Assembly (NCBI GenBank): GCA_964058805.1
Contig: CAXKVV010001129.1
Location: 1-26,832, forward strand
Reading direction: 5' to 3'
DNA from: Schoenoplectus triqueter
Lineage: Eukaryota > Streptophyta > Magnoliopsida > Poales > Cyperaceae
DNA: 26,832 bases
The notes under the pieces are model-generated. The model searched no databases, had not been told where the DNA came from, and saw only the letters and a program-made list of their open reading frames with translations. Position numbers and translations under genes: made by a program. The first letter of the stretch is position 1; the number at the start of each line of letters is the position of its first letter. This document shows positions 8,899 through 19,640 of this stretch, piece by piece.

Positions 8899-9081
8899 AG
8901 GAGTAAATATTTTAATTTGCGCGAAATTATGTGTCGTTGTGCGGCCAAAAATTTTCATAAAGCCAAACAAATTGTTTAAACAGCAGTTTTTAACGCATCT
9001 TACTTATGTTTTGTGCAAAAATGGCGTTATAGAATATTCATATCGAAGTTTTAATTGGACAATTTTATAATATGCGTAATT
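8899..9081. repeat. Monomer M14, type A (183 bp)
   Basis: The 5' end reads GCGCGAAATT, followed by CGTTGTGCGGCC. ATTTTCATAAAGCC, the following CAAAC, and the 3' stretch GTTATAGAATATTC through CAATTTTATAATA match M12. The palindrome is present as ATTGTTTAAACAGC and is followed by TTTTTAACGC. Confidence 0.87.
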
Positions 9082-9265
9082 AGGAGTAGTTACATTAATT
9101 TTCATGAGATTATGTGTAGTTATGAGGGCAAAAATTTTAAAAACTCAAACAATCTTTTTATTAGTAGCAGTTTCTAAAGCATCTTACTTACGTTTTGTGA
9201 AAAATTAGTATCGTAGAATATTCATATCAACGTGTTGATTGAAAAATCATATAAAAGACATGATT
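9082..9265. repeat. Monomer M15, type B2 (184 bp)
   Basis: B2 marks are TTTTCATGAG, GAGGGC, CTTTTTATTAGTAGC in place of the palindrome, and TTTCTAAAGC followed by GTGAAAAATTAG. It ends AGACATGATT like M1. Private changes fall here in copy 2 (5896) and copy 8 (25524). Confidence 0.87.
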
Positions 9266-9448
9266 AGGAGTAATTATATTAATTTATACGAAATTATGTA
9301 CAGTTATGCGGCCAAAAAATTTGGAACGATCAAACAACTTGTTTAAACAGCAGTTTTTAATGCATCTTACTTAAGTTTTGTGCAAAATTAGTGTTGCACA
9401 ACATTCATCTCGATGTTTTAATAGGAAAATCGTACTATAGACATATTT
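9266..9448. repeat. Monomer M16, type A, TTTATA subtype (183 bp)
   Basis: The 5' part reads TTTATACGAAATT. TTTATA at this site is shared only with M17 and M18. GCGGCC and the palindrome are intact, and GGAACGATC precedes the palindrome. The 3' half has CAACATTCATCTCGATG and a TTTAATAGGAAAATCG end. Confidence 0.87.
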
Positions 9449-9630
9449 AGGAGTAATTATAGTAATTTATAAGAAATTATGTGCAGTTACGCAGCCAATA
9501 TTTTCGAAAAACTCAAATAACTCGTTTAAACAGCCGTTTTTAATGCATCTTACTTATGTTTTGTGTTAAATTAGCGCCGTAGAATATTCATATCGATGTT
9601 TTAATTAGAAGATCTTATAATAGGCATGTT
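9449..9630. repeat. Monomer M17, type A, TTTATA subtype (182 bp)
   Basis: TTTATAAGAAATT at the 5' part groups it with M16 and M18. GCAGCCAATATTTT replaces the usual GCGGCCAAAA. The palindrome is present as CTCGTTTAAACAGCC. The 3' half has GCGCCGTAGAATATTC and GATGTTTTAATTAG. An AGATCT lies near its end. Copy 1 has a private CpG to TpG change at 2961. Confidence 0.87.
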
Positions 9631-9810
9631 AGGAGTAATTATACTAATTTATAAGAAACTATGTGTAATTATGCGGCCGAAAAGTTTAGAAAACTCAAAC
9701 AACTTTGTTTAAACAGTTGTTTTTAAAGCCTCCCACTTATGTTTTGTGCAGAATTAGTGTTGTAGAATGTTCATGTTGAAGTGTTAATTAGATAATTTAT
9801 AGGCATAATT
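9631..9810. repeat. Monomer M18, type A, TTTATA subtype (180 bp)
   Basis: TTTATAAGAAACT groups it with M16 and M17. GCGGCCGAAAAG replaces the usual run of A. It carries the most extensive dyad of the unit (9697-9722). The downstream box is altered to GCCTCCCACTTATG, and a shortened end, TAGATAATTTATAGGC, accounts for the 180 bp. The next HOR copy begins directly after it. Confidence 0.87.
9697..9722. repeat. Extended dyad around GTTTAAAC in M18
   Basis: The arms AAACAACT (9697-9704) and AGTTGTTT (9715-9722) are exact reverse complements. They flank the 8-bp palindrome GTTTAAAC (9707-9714), with only two unpaired T at 9705-9706. This is the clearest cruciform- or hairpin-capable element in the HOR. 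It recurs once in every complete copy. Confidence 0.85.
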
Positions 9811-12800
9811 AGGAGTGATTATTTAATTTTCACTGAATTATGTGCAGTTATGGGGCCAAAAATATTGAAATACTCAAATAATATTTTTTTTTAAATAGCT
9901 GTTTCTAATGCATCTTACTTATGTTTTGGGAAAAAATAGTGTCGTAGAATATTCATATCGAAGTTTTAATTGAGCAATCTTATAATAGACATGATTAGGA
10001 GTAATTATATGAATTCGCACGAAATTATGTGTGTTTATGCGGCCAAAAAATTTAAAAAAGTCAAACAACTTGTTTAAACAGCAGTTTTTAATGCATCTAC
10101 TTATGTTTTGCGCCAAATTTGTGTCATAGAATATTTATATCGAAGTTTTCATTAGATAATCTTATAATAGGTATAATTAAAAGTAATTATATTAATTTTC
10201 ACGAAATTATACATAGTTATGCGGTAAAAAAATTTGACAAACTCAATCAGCTAGTTTAAACTGCTGTTCTTTTAATGCATCTTACCTATGTTTTGTGCAA
10301 ACTTGGTGTCGTAGAATATTCATATCGAGGTATTAATTGGATAATCTTCTAATGGGCACTAATAGGTGTAATTATATTAATTTTCACGAAATTATATGTA
10401 GTTATGAGACAATAAATTTTGAAAATCTTAAACAACTAGTTTAAACAGCAATTTCAAATGTATCTTATTTTTGCTTTATGAAAAATTACAGTTATAGGAT
10501 ATTCATATTGGAGTGTTAATTGGAAAATCATATAATAGGCATAATTAGGAGTAATTATATTAATTTGCGTGAAATTATGTCTAGTTATGCAGCCAAAAAA
10601 TTTACAAAACTCAAACAACTTGTTTAAACAGCTATTTTTAATGCATCTTACTTATTTTTTATGCGAAATTCATATCGTAGAATGTTCATATCGAAGTGTC
10701 AATTGGATAATCTTCCAATAGGAATAATTAGGAGTAATTATATTAATTTTCACGAAATTATGTGTCATTATGAGGCAATAAATGTTAAAAATCTTAAACA
10801 ACTTGTTTAAACAGCAATTTCTAATGTATCTTACTTATGTCTTATGAACAAATAGTGTCCTATGATGTTCGTATCGAAGTGTTAATTTGACAATCTTATA
10901 ACAGGCATAGTTAGGAGTAATTATATTAATTCGCTCGAAATTATGTGTGGTTTTGATGCAAAAAATGTTGAAAATCTTAAACAACTTGTTTAAACAACGG
11001 TTTCTAATGCAACTTACTTATATTTTGTGTAAAATTAGCATCATAGAATATTCATATAAAAGTTATAATTGGACAATCATATAATAGGCATAATTATGAG
11101 TAATTATATTAATTTTTACGAAATTATATGTAGTTATGCGGCCAAAAAATTTCAAAAACTCAATCAATTTGTTTAAACAACTTTTTTCAATGCATCTTAT
11201 TTATGTTTCGTGCAAAATTTGTGCCGTACAATGTTCATATCGAAGTGTTAATTGGATAATCTTCTAATAGGTATAATTAGGGGTAACTATATTAATTTTC
11301 ACGAAGTTACGCGCAGTTATGAGTCAAAAAAATATTAAAACTCTTAAACTACTTGTTTAAACAGCGGTTTCTAATGTATCTTACTTATGTTTTATGAAAA
11401 AATAGTATCGTAGGATATTCATATCTAAGTTTTAATTGGACAATCTTGTAATAGGCATAATTGTGAGTAGTTATATTATTTTGCATGAAATTATGTGTAT
11501 TTATGCGGCCAAAAATTTTGTTAAACACAAACAACTTGTTTAAACAGCTGTTTTTAATTCACCTACTTATGTCTTGTGCAAACCTAGTGTCGTAGAATGT
11601 TCATATCGAAGTGCAAATCATTTAATATTTTAATAGGCACAATTAGGAGTAATTCTATTAATTTTCATGAAATTAGATGTAGTTATGAGGCCAAAAATGT
11701 TGGAAAACCTAACTTTTTGAAATAGCAGTTTCTAGTGCATCTTACTTATGTTTTGAGGAAATATAGTGCCCTAAAATATTCATTTTGAAGTGTTAATTGA
11801 ACAATCTTATAATAGGCATAATTAGGAGTAATTATATTAATCTGCACCAAATTATGTGTAGTTATGCGGCCATAAATTTTCATAAAGCCAAACAACTTGT
11901 TTAAACAGCGATTTTTAGGGCATCTTACTTATGTTTTGTGCAATATTAGCGTTATAGAATATTCATATCGAAGTTCTAATTGGACAATTTTATAATAGGC
12001 GTAATTAGGATTGATTGTATTAATTTGCATGGAATTATACGTAGTTATGCGGCCAAAAATTATGAAAAACTCAAACAGCAGTTTTGAATGCATCTTACTT
12101 ATGTTTTGCGCGGAATTAGCGTCATAGAACATTCATATCAAAATTTTAATAGGACAATCTTATAATAGGCATAATCAGGAGTAAATATTTTAATTTGCGC
12201 GAAATTATGTGTCGTTGTGCGGCCAAAAATTTTCATAAAGCCAAACAAATTGTTTAAACAGCAGTTTTTAACGCATCTTACTTATGTTTTGTGCAAAAAT
12301 GGCGTTATAGAATATTCATATCGAAGTTTTAATTGGACAATTTTATAATATGCGTAATTAGGAGTAGTTACATTAATTTTCATGAGATTATGTGTAGTTA
12401 TGAGGGCAAAAATTTTAAAAACTCAAACAATCTTTTTATTAGTAGCAGTTTCTAAAGCATCTTACTTACGTTTTGTGAAAAATTAGTATCGTAGAATATT
12501 CATATCAACGTGTTGATTGAAAAATCATATAAAAGACATGATTAGGAGTAATTATATTAATTTATACGAAATTATGTACAGTTATGCGGCCAAAAAATTT
12601 GGAACGATCAAACAACTTGTTTAAACAGCAGTTTTTAATGCATCTTACTTAAGTTTTGTGCAAAATTAGTGTTGCACAACATTCATCTCGATGTTTTAAT
12701 AGGAAAATCGTACTATAGACATATTTAGGAGTAATTATAGTAATTTATAAGAAATTATGTGCAGTTACGCAGCCAATATTTTCGAAAAACTCAAATAACT

Positions 12801-13088
12801 CGTTTAAACAGCCGTTTTTAATGCATCTTACTTATGTTTTGTGTTAAATTAGCGCCGTAGAATATTCATATCGATGTTTTAATTAGAAGATCTTATAATA
12901 GGCATGTTAGGAGTAATTATACTAATTTATAAGAAACTATGTGTAATTATGCGGCCGAAAAGTTTAGAAAACTCAAACAACTTTGTTTAAACAGTTGTTT
13001 TTAAAGCCTCCCACTTATGTTTTGTGCAGAATTAGTGTTGTAGAATGTTCATGTTGAAGTGTTAATTAGATAATTTATAGGCATAATT
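9811..13088. repeat. HOR copy 4 (3,278 bp, canonical)
   Basis: This is a full-length unit offset by 3,278 bp from copy 3. I saw no difference from copy 3 when reading the two side by side, although a computed alignment could reveal one. It shares neither the M7 deletion of copies 1-2 nor the M7 substitution of copies 6-7. Confidence 0.95.
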
Positions 13089-16000
13089 AGGAGTGATTAT
13101 TTAATTTTCACTGAATTATGTGCAGTTATGGGGCCAAAAATATTGAAATACTCAAATAATATTTTTTTTTAAATAGCTGTTTCTAATGCATCTTACTTAT
13201 GTTTTGGGAAAAAATAGTGTCGTAGAATATTCATATCGAAGTTTTAATTGAGCAATCTTATAATAGACATGATTAGGAGTAATTATATGAATTCGCACGA
13301 AATTATGTGTGTTTATGCGGCCAAAAAATTTAAAAAAGTCAAACAACTTGTTTAAACAGCAGTTTTTAATGCATCTACTTATGTTTTGCGCCAAATTTGT
13401 GTCATAGAATATTTATATCGAAGTTTTCATTAGATAATCTTATAATAGGTATAATTAAAAGTAATTATATTAATTTTCACGAAATTATACATAGTTATGC
13501 GGTAAAAAAATTTGACAAACTCAATCAGCTAGTTTAAACTGCTGTTCTTTTAATGCATCTTACCTATGTTTTGTGCAAACTTGGTGTCGTAGAATATTCA
13601 TATCGAGGTATTAATTGGATAATCTTCTAATGGGCACTAATAGGTGTAATTATATTAATTTTCACGAAATTATATGTAGTTATGAGACAATAAATTTTGA
13701 AAATCTTAAACAACTAGTTTAAACAGCAATTTCAAATGTATCTTATTTTTGCTTTATGAAAAATTACAGTTATAGGATATTCATATTGGAGTGTTAATTG
13801 GAAAATCATATAATAGGCATAATTAGGAGTAATTATATTAATTTGCAATTATGTCTAGTTATGCAGCCAAAAAATTTACAAAACTCAAACAACTTGTTTA
13901 AACAGCTATTTTTAATGCATCTTACTTATTTTTTATGCGAAATTCATATCGTAGAATGTTCATATCGAAGTGTCAATTGGATAATCTTCCAATAGGAATA
14001 ATTAGGAGTAATTATATTAATTTTCACGAAATTATGTGTCATTATGAGGCAATAAATGTTAAAAATCTTAAACAACTTGTTTAAACAGCAATTTCTAATG
14101 TATCTTACTTATGTCTTATGAACAAATAGTGTCCTATGATGTTCGTATCGAAGTGTTAATTTGACAATCTTATAACAGGCATAGTTAGGAGTAATTATAT
14201 TAATTCGCTCGAAATTATGTGTGGTTTTGATGCAAAAAATGTTGAAAATCTTAAACAACTTGTTTAAACAACGGTTTCTAATGCAACTTACTTATATTTT
14301 GTGTAAAATTAGCATCATAGAATATTCATATAAAAGTTATAATTGGACAATCATATAATAGGCATAATTATGAGTAATTATATTAATTTTTACGAAATTA
14401 TATGTAGTTATGCGGCCAAAAAATTTCAAAAACTCAATCAATTTGTTTAAACAACTTTTTTCAATGCATCTTATTTATGTTTCGTGCAAAATTTGTGCCG
14501 TACAATGTTCATATCGAAGTGTTAATTGGATAATCTTCTAATAGGTATAATTAGGGGTAACTATATTAATTTTCACGAAGTTACGCGCAGTTATGAGTCA
14601 AAAAAATATTAAAACTCTTAAACTACTTGTTTAAACAGCGGTTTCTAATGTATCTTACTTATGTTTTATGAAAAAATAGTATCGTAGGATATTCATATCT
14701 AAGTTTTAATTGGACAATCTTGTAATAGGCATAATTGTGAGTAGTTATATTATTTTGCATGAAATTATGTGTATTTATGCGGCCAAAAATTTTGTTAAAC
14801 ACAAACAACTTGTTTAAACAGCTGTTTTTAATTCACCTACTTATGTCTTGTGCAAACCTAGTGTCGTAGAATGTTCATATCGAAGTGCAAATCATTTAAT
14901 ATTTTAATAGGCACAATTAGGAGTAATTCTATTAATTTTCATGAAATTAGATGTAGTTATGAGGCCAAAAATGTTGGAAAACCTAACTTTTTGAAATAGC
15001 AGTTTCTAGTGCATCTTACTTATGTTTTGAGGAAATATAGTGCCCTAAAATATTCATTTTGAAGTGTTAATTGAACAATCTTATAATAGGCATAATTAGG
15101 AGTAATTATATTAATCTGCACCAAATTATGTGTAGTTATGCGGCCATAAATTTTCATAAAGCCAAACAACTTGTTTAAACAGCGATTTTTAGGGCATCTT
15201 ACTTATGTTTTGTGCAATATTAGCGTTATAGAATATTCATATCGAAGTTCTAATTGGACAATTTTATAATAGGCGTAATTAGGATTGATTGTATTAATTT
15301 GCATGGAATTATACGTAGTTATGCGGCCAAAAATTATGAAAAACTCAAACAGCAGTTTTGAATGCATCTTACTTATGTTTTGCGCGGAATTAGCGTCATA
15401 GAACATTCATATCAAAATTTTAATAGGACAATCTTATAATAGGCATAATCAGGAGTAAATATTTTAATTTGCGCGAAATTATGTGTCGTTGTGCGGCCAA
15501 AAATTTTCATAAAGCCAAACAAATTGTTTAAACAGCAGTTTTTAACGCATCTTACTTATGTTTTGTGCAAAAATGGCGTTATAGAATATTCATATCGAAG
15601 TTTTAATTGGACAATTTTATAATATGCGTAATTAGGAGTAGTTACATTAATTTTCATGAGATTATGTGTAGTTATGAGGGCAAAAATTTTAAAAACTCAA
15701 ACAATCTTTTTATTAGTAGCAGTTTCTAAAGCATCTTACTTACGTTTTGTGAAAAATTAGTATCGTAGAATATTCATATCAACGTGTTGATTGAAAAATC
15801 ATATAAAAGACATGATTAGGAGTAATTATATTAATTTATACGAAATTATGTACAGTTATGCGGCCAAAAAATTTGGAACGATCAAACAACTTGTTTAAAC
15901 AGCAGTTTTTAATGCATCTTACTTAAGTTTTGTGCAAAATTAGTGTTGCACAACATTCATCTCGATGTTTTAATAGGAAAATCGTACTATAGACATATTT

Positions 16001-16362
16001 AGGAGTAATTATAGTAATTTATAAGAAATTATGTGCAGTTACGCAGCCAATATTTTCGAAAAACTCAAATAACTCGTTTAAACAGCCGTTTTTAATGCAT
16101 CTTACTTATGTTTTGTGTTAAATTAGCGCCGTAGAATATTCATATCGATGTTTTAATTAGAAGATCTTATAATAGGCATGTTAGGAGTAATTATACTAAT
16201 TTATAAGAAACTATGTGTAATTATGCGGCCGAAAAGTTTAGAAAACTCAAACAACTTTGTTTAAACAGTTGTTTTTAAAGCCTCCCACTTATGTTTTGTG
16301 CAGAATTAGTGTTGTAGAATGTTCATGTTGAAGTGTTAATTAGATAATTTATAGGCATAATT
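13089..16362. repeat. HOR copy 5 (3,274 bp, private 4-bp deletion)
   Basis: This unit matches the canonical form except that GTGA is missing from M5, at the junction 13846/13847: TTTGCGTGAAATT has become TTTGCAATT. The loss joins two plus-strand reading frames and creates a 65-codon open frame (13798-13995) that no other copy has. That frame starts with TTG and is judged non-coding. Confidence 0.95.
13846..13847. other. 4-bp deletion junction in M5, copy 5
   Basis: GTGA is absent between C13846 and A13847 compared with all seven other full copies. It explains the 3,274-bp length of this unit and the private plus-strand open frame. No direct repeat of useful length flanks it. Confidence 0.9.
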
Positions 16363-19300
16363 AGGAGTGATTATTTAATTTTCACTGAATTATGTGCAGT
16401 TATGGGGCCAAAAATATTGAAATACTCAAATAATATTTTTTTTTAAATAGCTGTTTCTAATGCATCTTACTTATGTTTTGGGAAAAAATAGTGTCGTAGA
16501 ATATTCATATCGAAGTTTTAATTGAGCAATCTTATAATAGACATGATTAGGAGTAATTATATGAATTCGCACGAAATTATGTGTGTTTATGCGGCCAAAA
16601 AATTTAAAAAAGTCAAACAACTTGTTTAAACAGCAGTTTTTAATGCATCTACTTATGTTTTGCGCCAAATTTGTGTCATAGAATATTTATATCGAAGTTT
16701 TCATTAGATAATCTTATAATAGGTATAATTAAAAGTAATTATATTAATTTTCACGAAATTATACATAGTTATGCGGTAAAAAAATTTGACAAACTCAATC
16801 AGCTAGTTTAAACTGCTGTTCTTTTAATGCATCTTACCTATGTTTTGTGCAAACTTGGTGTCGTAGAATATTCATATCGAGGTATTAATTGGATAATCTT
16901 CTAATGGGCACTAATAGGTGTAATTATATTAATTTTCACGAAATTATATGTAGTTATGAGACAATAAATTTTGAAAATCTTAAACAACTAGTTTAAACAG
17001 CAATTTCAAATGTATCTTATTTTTGCTTTATGAAAAATTACAGTTATAGGATATTCATATTGGAGTGTTAATTGGAAAATCATATAATAGGCATAATTAG
17101 GAGTAATTATATTAATTTGCGTGAAATTATGTCTAGTTATGCAGCCAAAAAATTTACAAAACTCAAACAACTTGTTTAAACAGCTATTTTTAATGCATCT
17201 TACTTATTTTTTATGCGAAATTCATATCGTAGAATGTTCATATCGAAGTGTCAATTGGATAATCTTCCAATAGGAATAATTAGGAGTAATTATATTAATT
17301 TTCACGAAATTATGTGTCATTATGAGGCAATAAATGTTAAAAATCTTAAACAACTTGTTTAAACAGCAATTTCTAATGTATCTTACTTATGTCTTATGAA
17401 CAAATAGTGTCCTATGATGTTCGTATCGAAGTGTTAATTTGACAATCTTATAACAGGCATAGTTAGGAGTAATTATATTAATTCGCTCGAAATTATGTGT
17501 GGTTTTGATGCAAAAAATGTTGAAAATCTTAAACAACTTGTTTAAACAACGGTTTCTAATGCACCTTACTTATATTTTGTGTAAAATTAGCATCATAGAA
17601 TATTCATATAAAAGTTATAATTGGACAATCATATAATAGGCATAATTATGAGTAATTATATTAATTTTTACGAAATTATATGTAGTTATGCGGCCAAAAA
17701 ATTTCAAAAACTCAATCAATTTGTTTAAACAACTTTTTTCAATGCATCTTATTTATGTTTCGTGCAAAATTTGTGCCGTACAATGTTCATATCGAAGTGT
17801 TAATTGGATAATCTTCTAATAGGTATAATTAGGGGTAACTATATTAATTTTCACGAAGTTACGCGCAGTTATGAGTCAAAAAAATATTAAAACTCTTAAA
17901 CTACTTGTTTAAACAGCGGTTTCTAATGTATCTTACTTATGTTTTATGAAAAAATAGTATCGTAGGATATTCATATCTAAGTTTTAATTGGACAATCTTG
18001 TAATAGGCATAATTGTGAGTAGTTATATTATTTTGCATGAAATTATGTGTATTTATGCGGCCAAAAATTTTGTTAAACACAAACAACTTGTTTAAACAGC
18101 TGTTTTTAATTCACCTACTTATGTCTTGTGCAAACCTAGTGTCGTAGAATGTTCATATCGAAGTGCAAATCATTTAATATTTTAATAGGCACAATTAGGA
18201 GTAATTCTATTAATTTTCATGAAATTAGATGTAGTTATGAGGCCAAAAATGTTGGAAAACCTAACTTTTTGAAATAGCAGTTTCTAGTGCATCTTACTTA
18301 TGTTTTGAGGAAATATAGTGCCCTAAAATATTCATTTTGAAGTGTTAATTGAACAATCTTATAATAGGCATAATTAGGAGTAATTATATTAATCTGCACC
18401 AAATTATGTGTAGTTATGCGGCCATAAATTTTCATAAAGCCAAACAACTTGTTTAAACAGCGATTTTTAGGGCATCTTACTTATGTTTTGTGCAATATTA
18501 GCGTTATAGAATATTCATATCGAAGTTCTAATTGGACAATTTTATAATAGGCGTAATTAGGATTGATTGTATTAATTTGCATGGAATTATACGTAGTTAT
18601 GCGGCCAAAAATTATGAAAAACTCAAACAGCAGTTTTGAATGCATCTTACTTATGTTTTGCGCGGAATTAGCGTCATAGAACATTCATATCAAAATTTTA
18701 ATAGGACAATCTTATAATAGGCATAATCAGGAGTAAATATTTTAATTTGCGCGAAATTATGTGTCGTTGTGCGGCCAAAAATTTTCATAAAGCCAAACAA
18801 ATTGTTTAAACAGCAGTTTTTAACGCATCTTACTTATGTTTTGTGCAAAAATGGCGTTATAGAATATTCATATCGAAGTTTTAATTGGACAATTTTATAA
18901 TATGCGTAATTAGGAGTAGTTACATTAATTTTCATGAGATTATGTGTAGTTATGAGGGCAAAAATTTTAAAAACTCAAACAATCTTTTTATTAGTAGCAG
19001 TTTCTAAAGCATCTTACTTACGTTTTGTGAAAAATTAGTATCGTAGAATATTCATATCAACGTGTTGATTGAAAAATCATATAAAAGACATGATTAGGAG
19101 TAATTATATTAATTTATACGAAATTATGTACAGTTATGCGGCCAAAAAATTTGGAACGATCAAACAACTTGTTTAAACAGCAGTTTTTAATGCATCTTAC
19201 TTAAGTTTTGTGCAAAATTAGTGTTGCACAACATTCATCTCGATGTTTTAATAGGAAAATCGTACTATAGACATATTTAGGAGTAATTATAGTAATTTAT

Positions 19301-19640
19301 AAGAAATTATGTGCAGTTACGCAGCCAATATTTTCGAAAAACTCAAATAACTCGTTTAAACAGCCGTTTTTAATGCATCTTACTTATGTTTTGTGTTAAA
19401 TTAGCGCCGTAGAATATTCATATCGATGTTTTAATTAGAAGATCTTATAATAGGCATGTTAGGAGTAATTATACTAATTTATAAGAAACTATGTGTAATT
19501 ATGCGGCCGAAAAGTTTAGAAAACTCAAACAACTTTGTTTAAACAGTTGTTTTTAAAGCCTCCCACTTATGTTTTGTGCAGAATTAGTGTTGTAGAATGT
19601 TCATGTTGAAGTGTTAATTAGATAATTTATAGGCATAATT
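16363..19640. repeat. HOR copy 6 (3,278 bp)
   Basis: This full-length unit carries C instead of A at 17564, in M7 (GCACCTTACTT instead of GCAACTTACTT). The same change is found at the equivalent position of copy 7 only, which links these two neighbours. No other difference from copy 3 was seen. Confidence 0.95.
17564..17564. other. A to C variant in M7 shared by copies 6 and 7
   Basis: Copies 6 (17564) and 7 (20842) have C where copies 1-5 and 8 have A in GCAACTTACTT. It is the only substitution I found that is shared by more than one copy but not by most, so it groups these two neighbours. Confidence 0.88.

Larger units (their letters stand above)
6533..9810. repeat. HOR copy 3 (3,278 bp, canonical)
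   Basis: This full-length unit is used here as the reference. It has the intact 183-bp M7 with palindrome TTGTTTAAACAA (7708-7719) and the shorter AA run in M8 (7901-7902). By eye I found no private substitution. The 18 monomers are annotated individually in this copy. For copies 4, 6, 7 and 8 add 3278, 9830, 13108 and 16386 to these positions. Confidence 0.95.
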
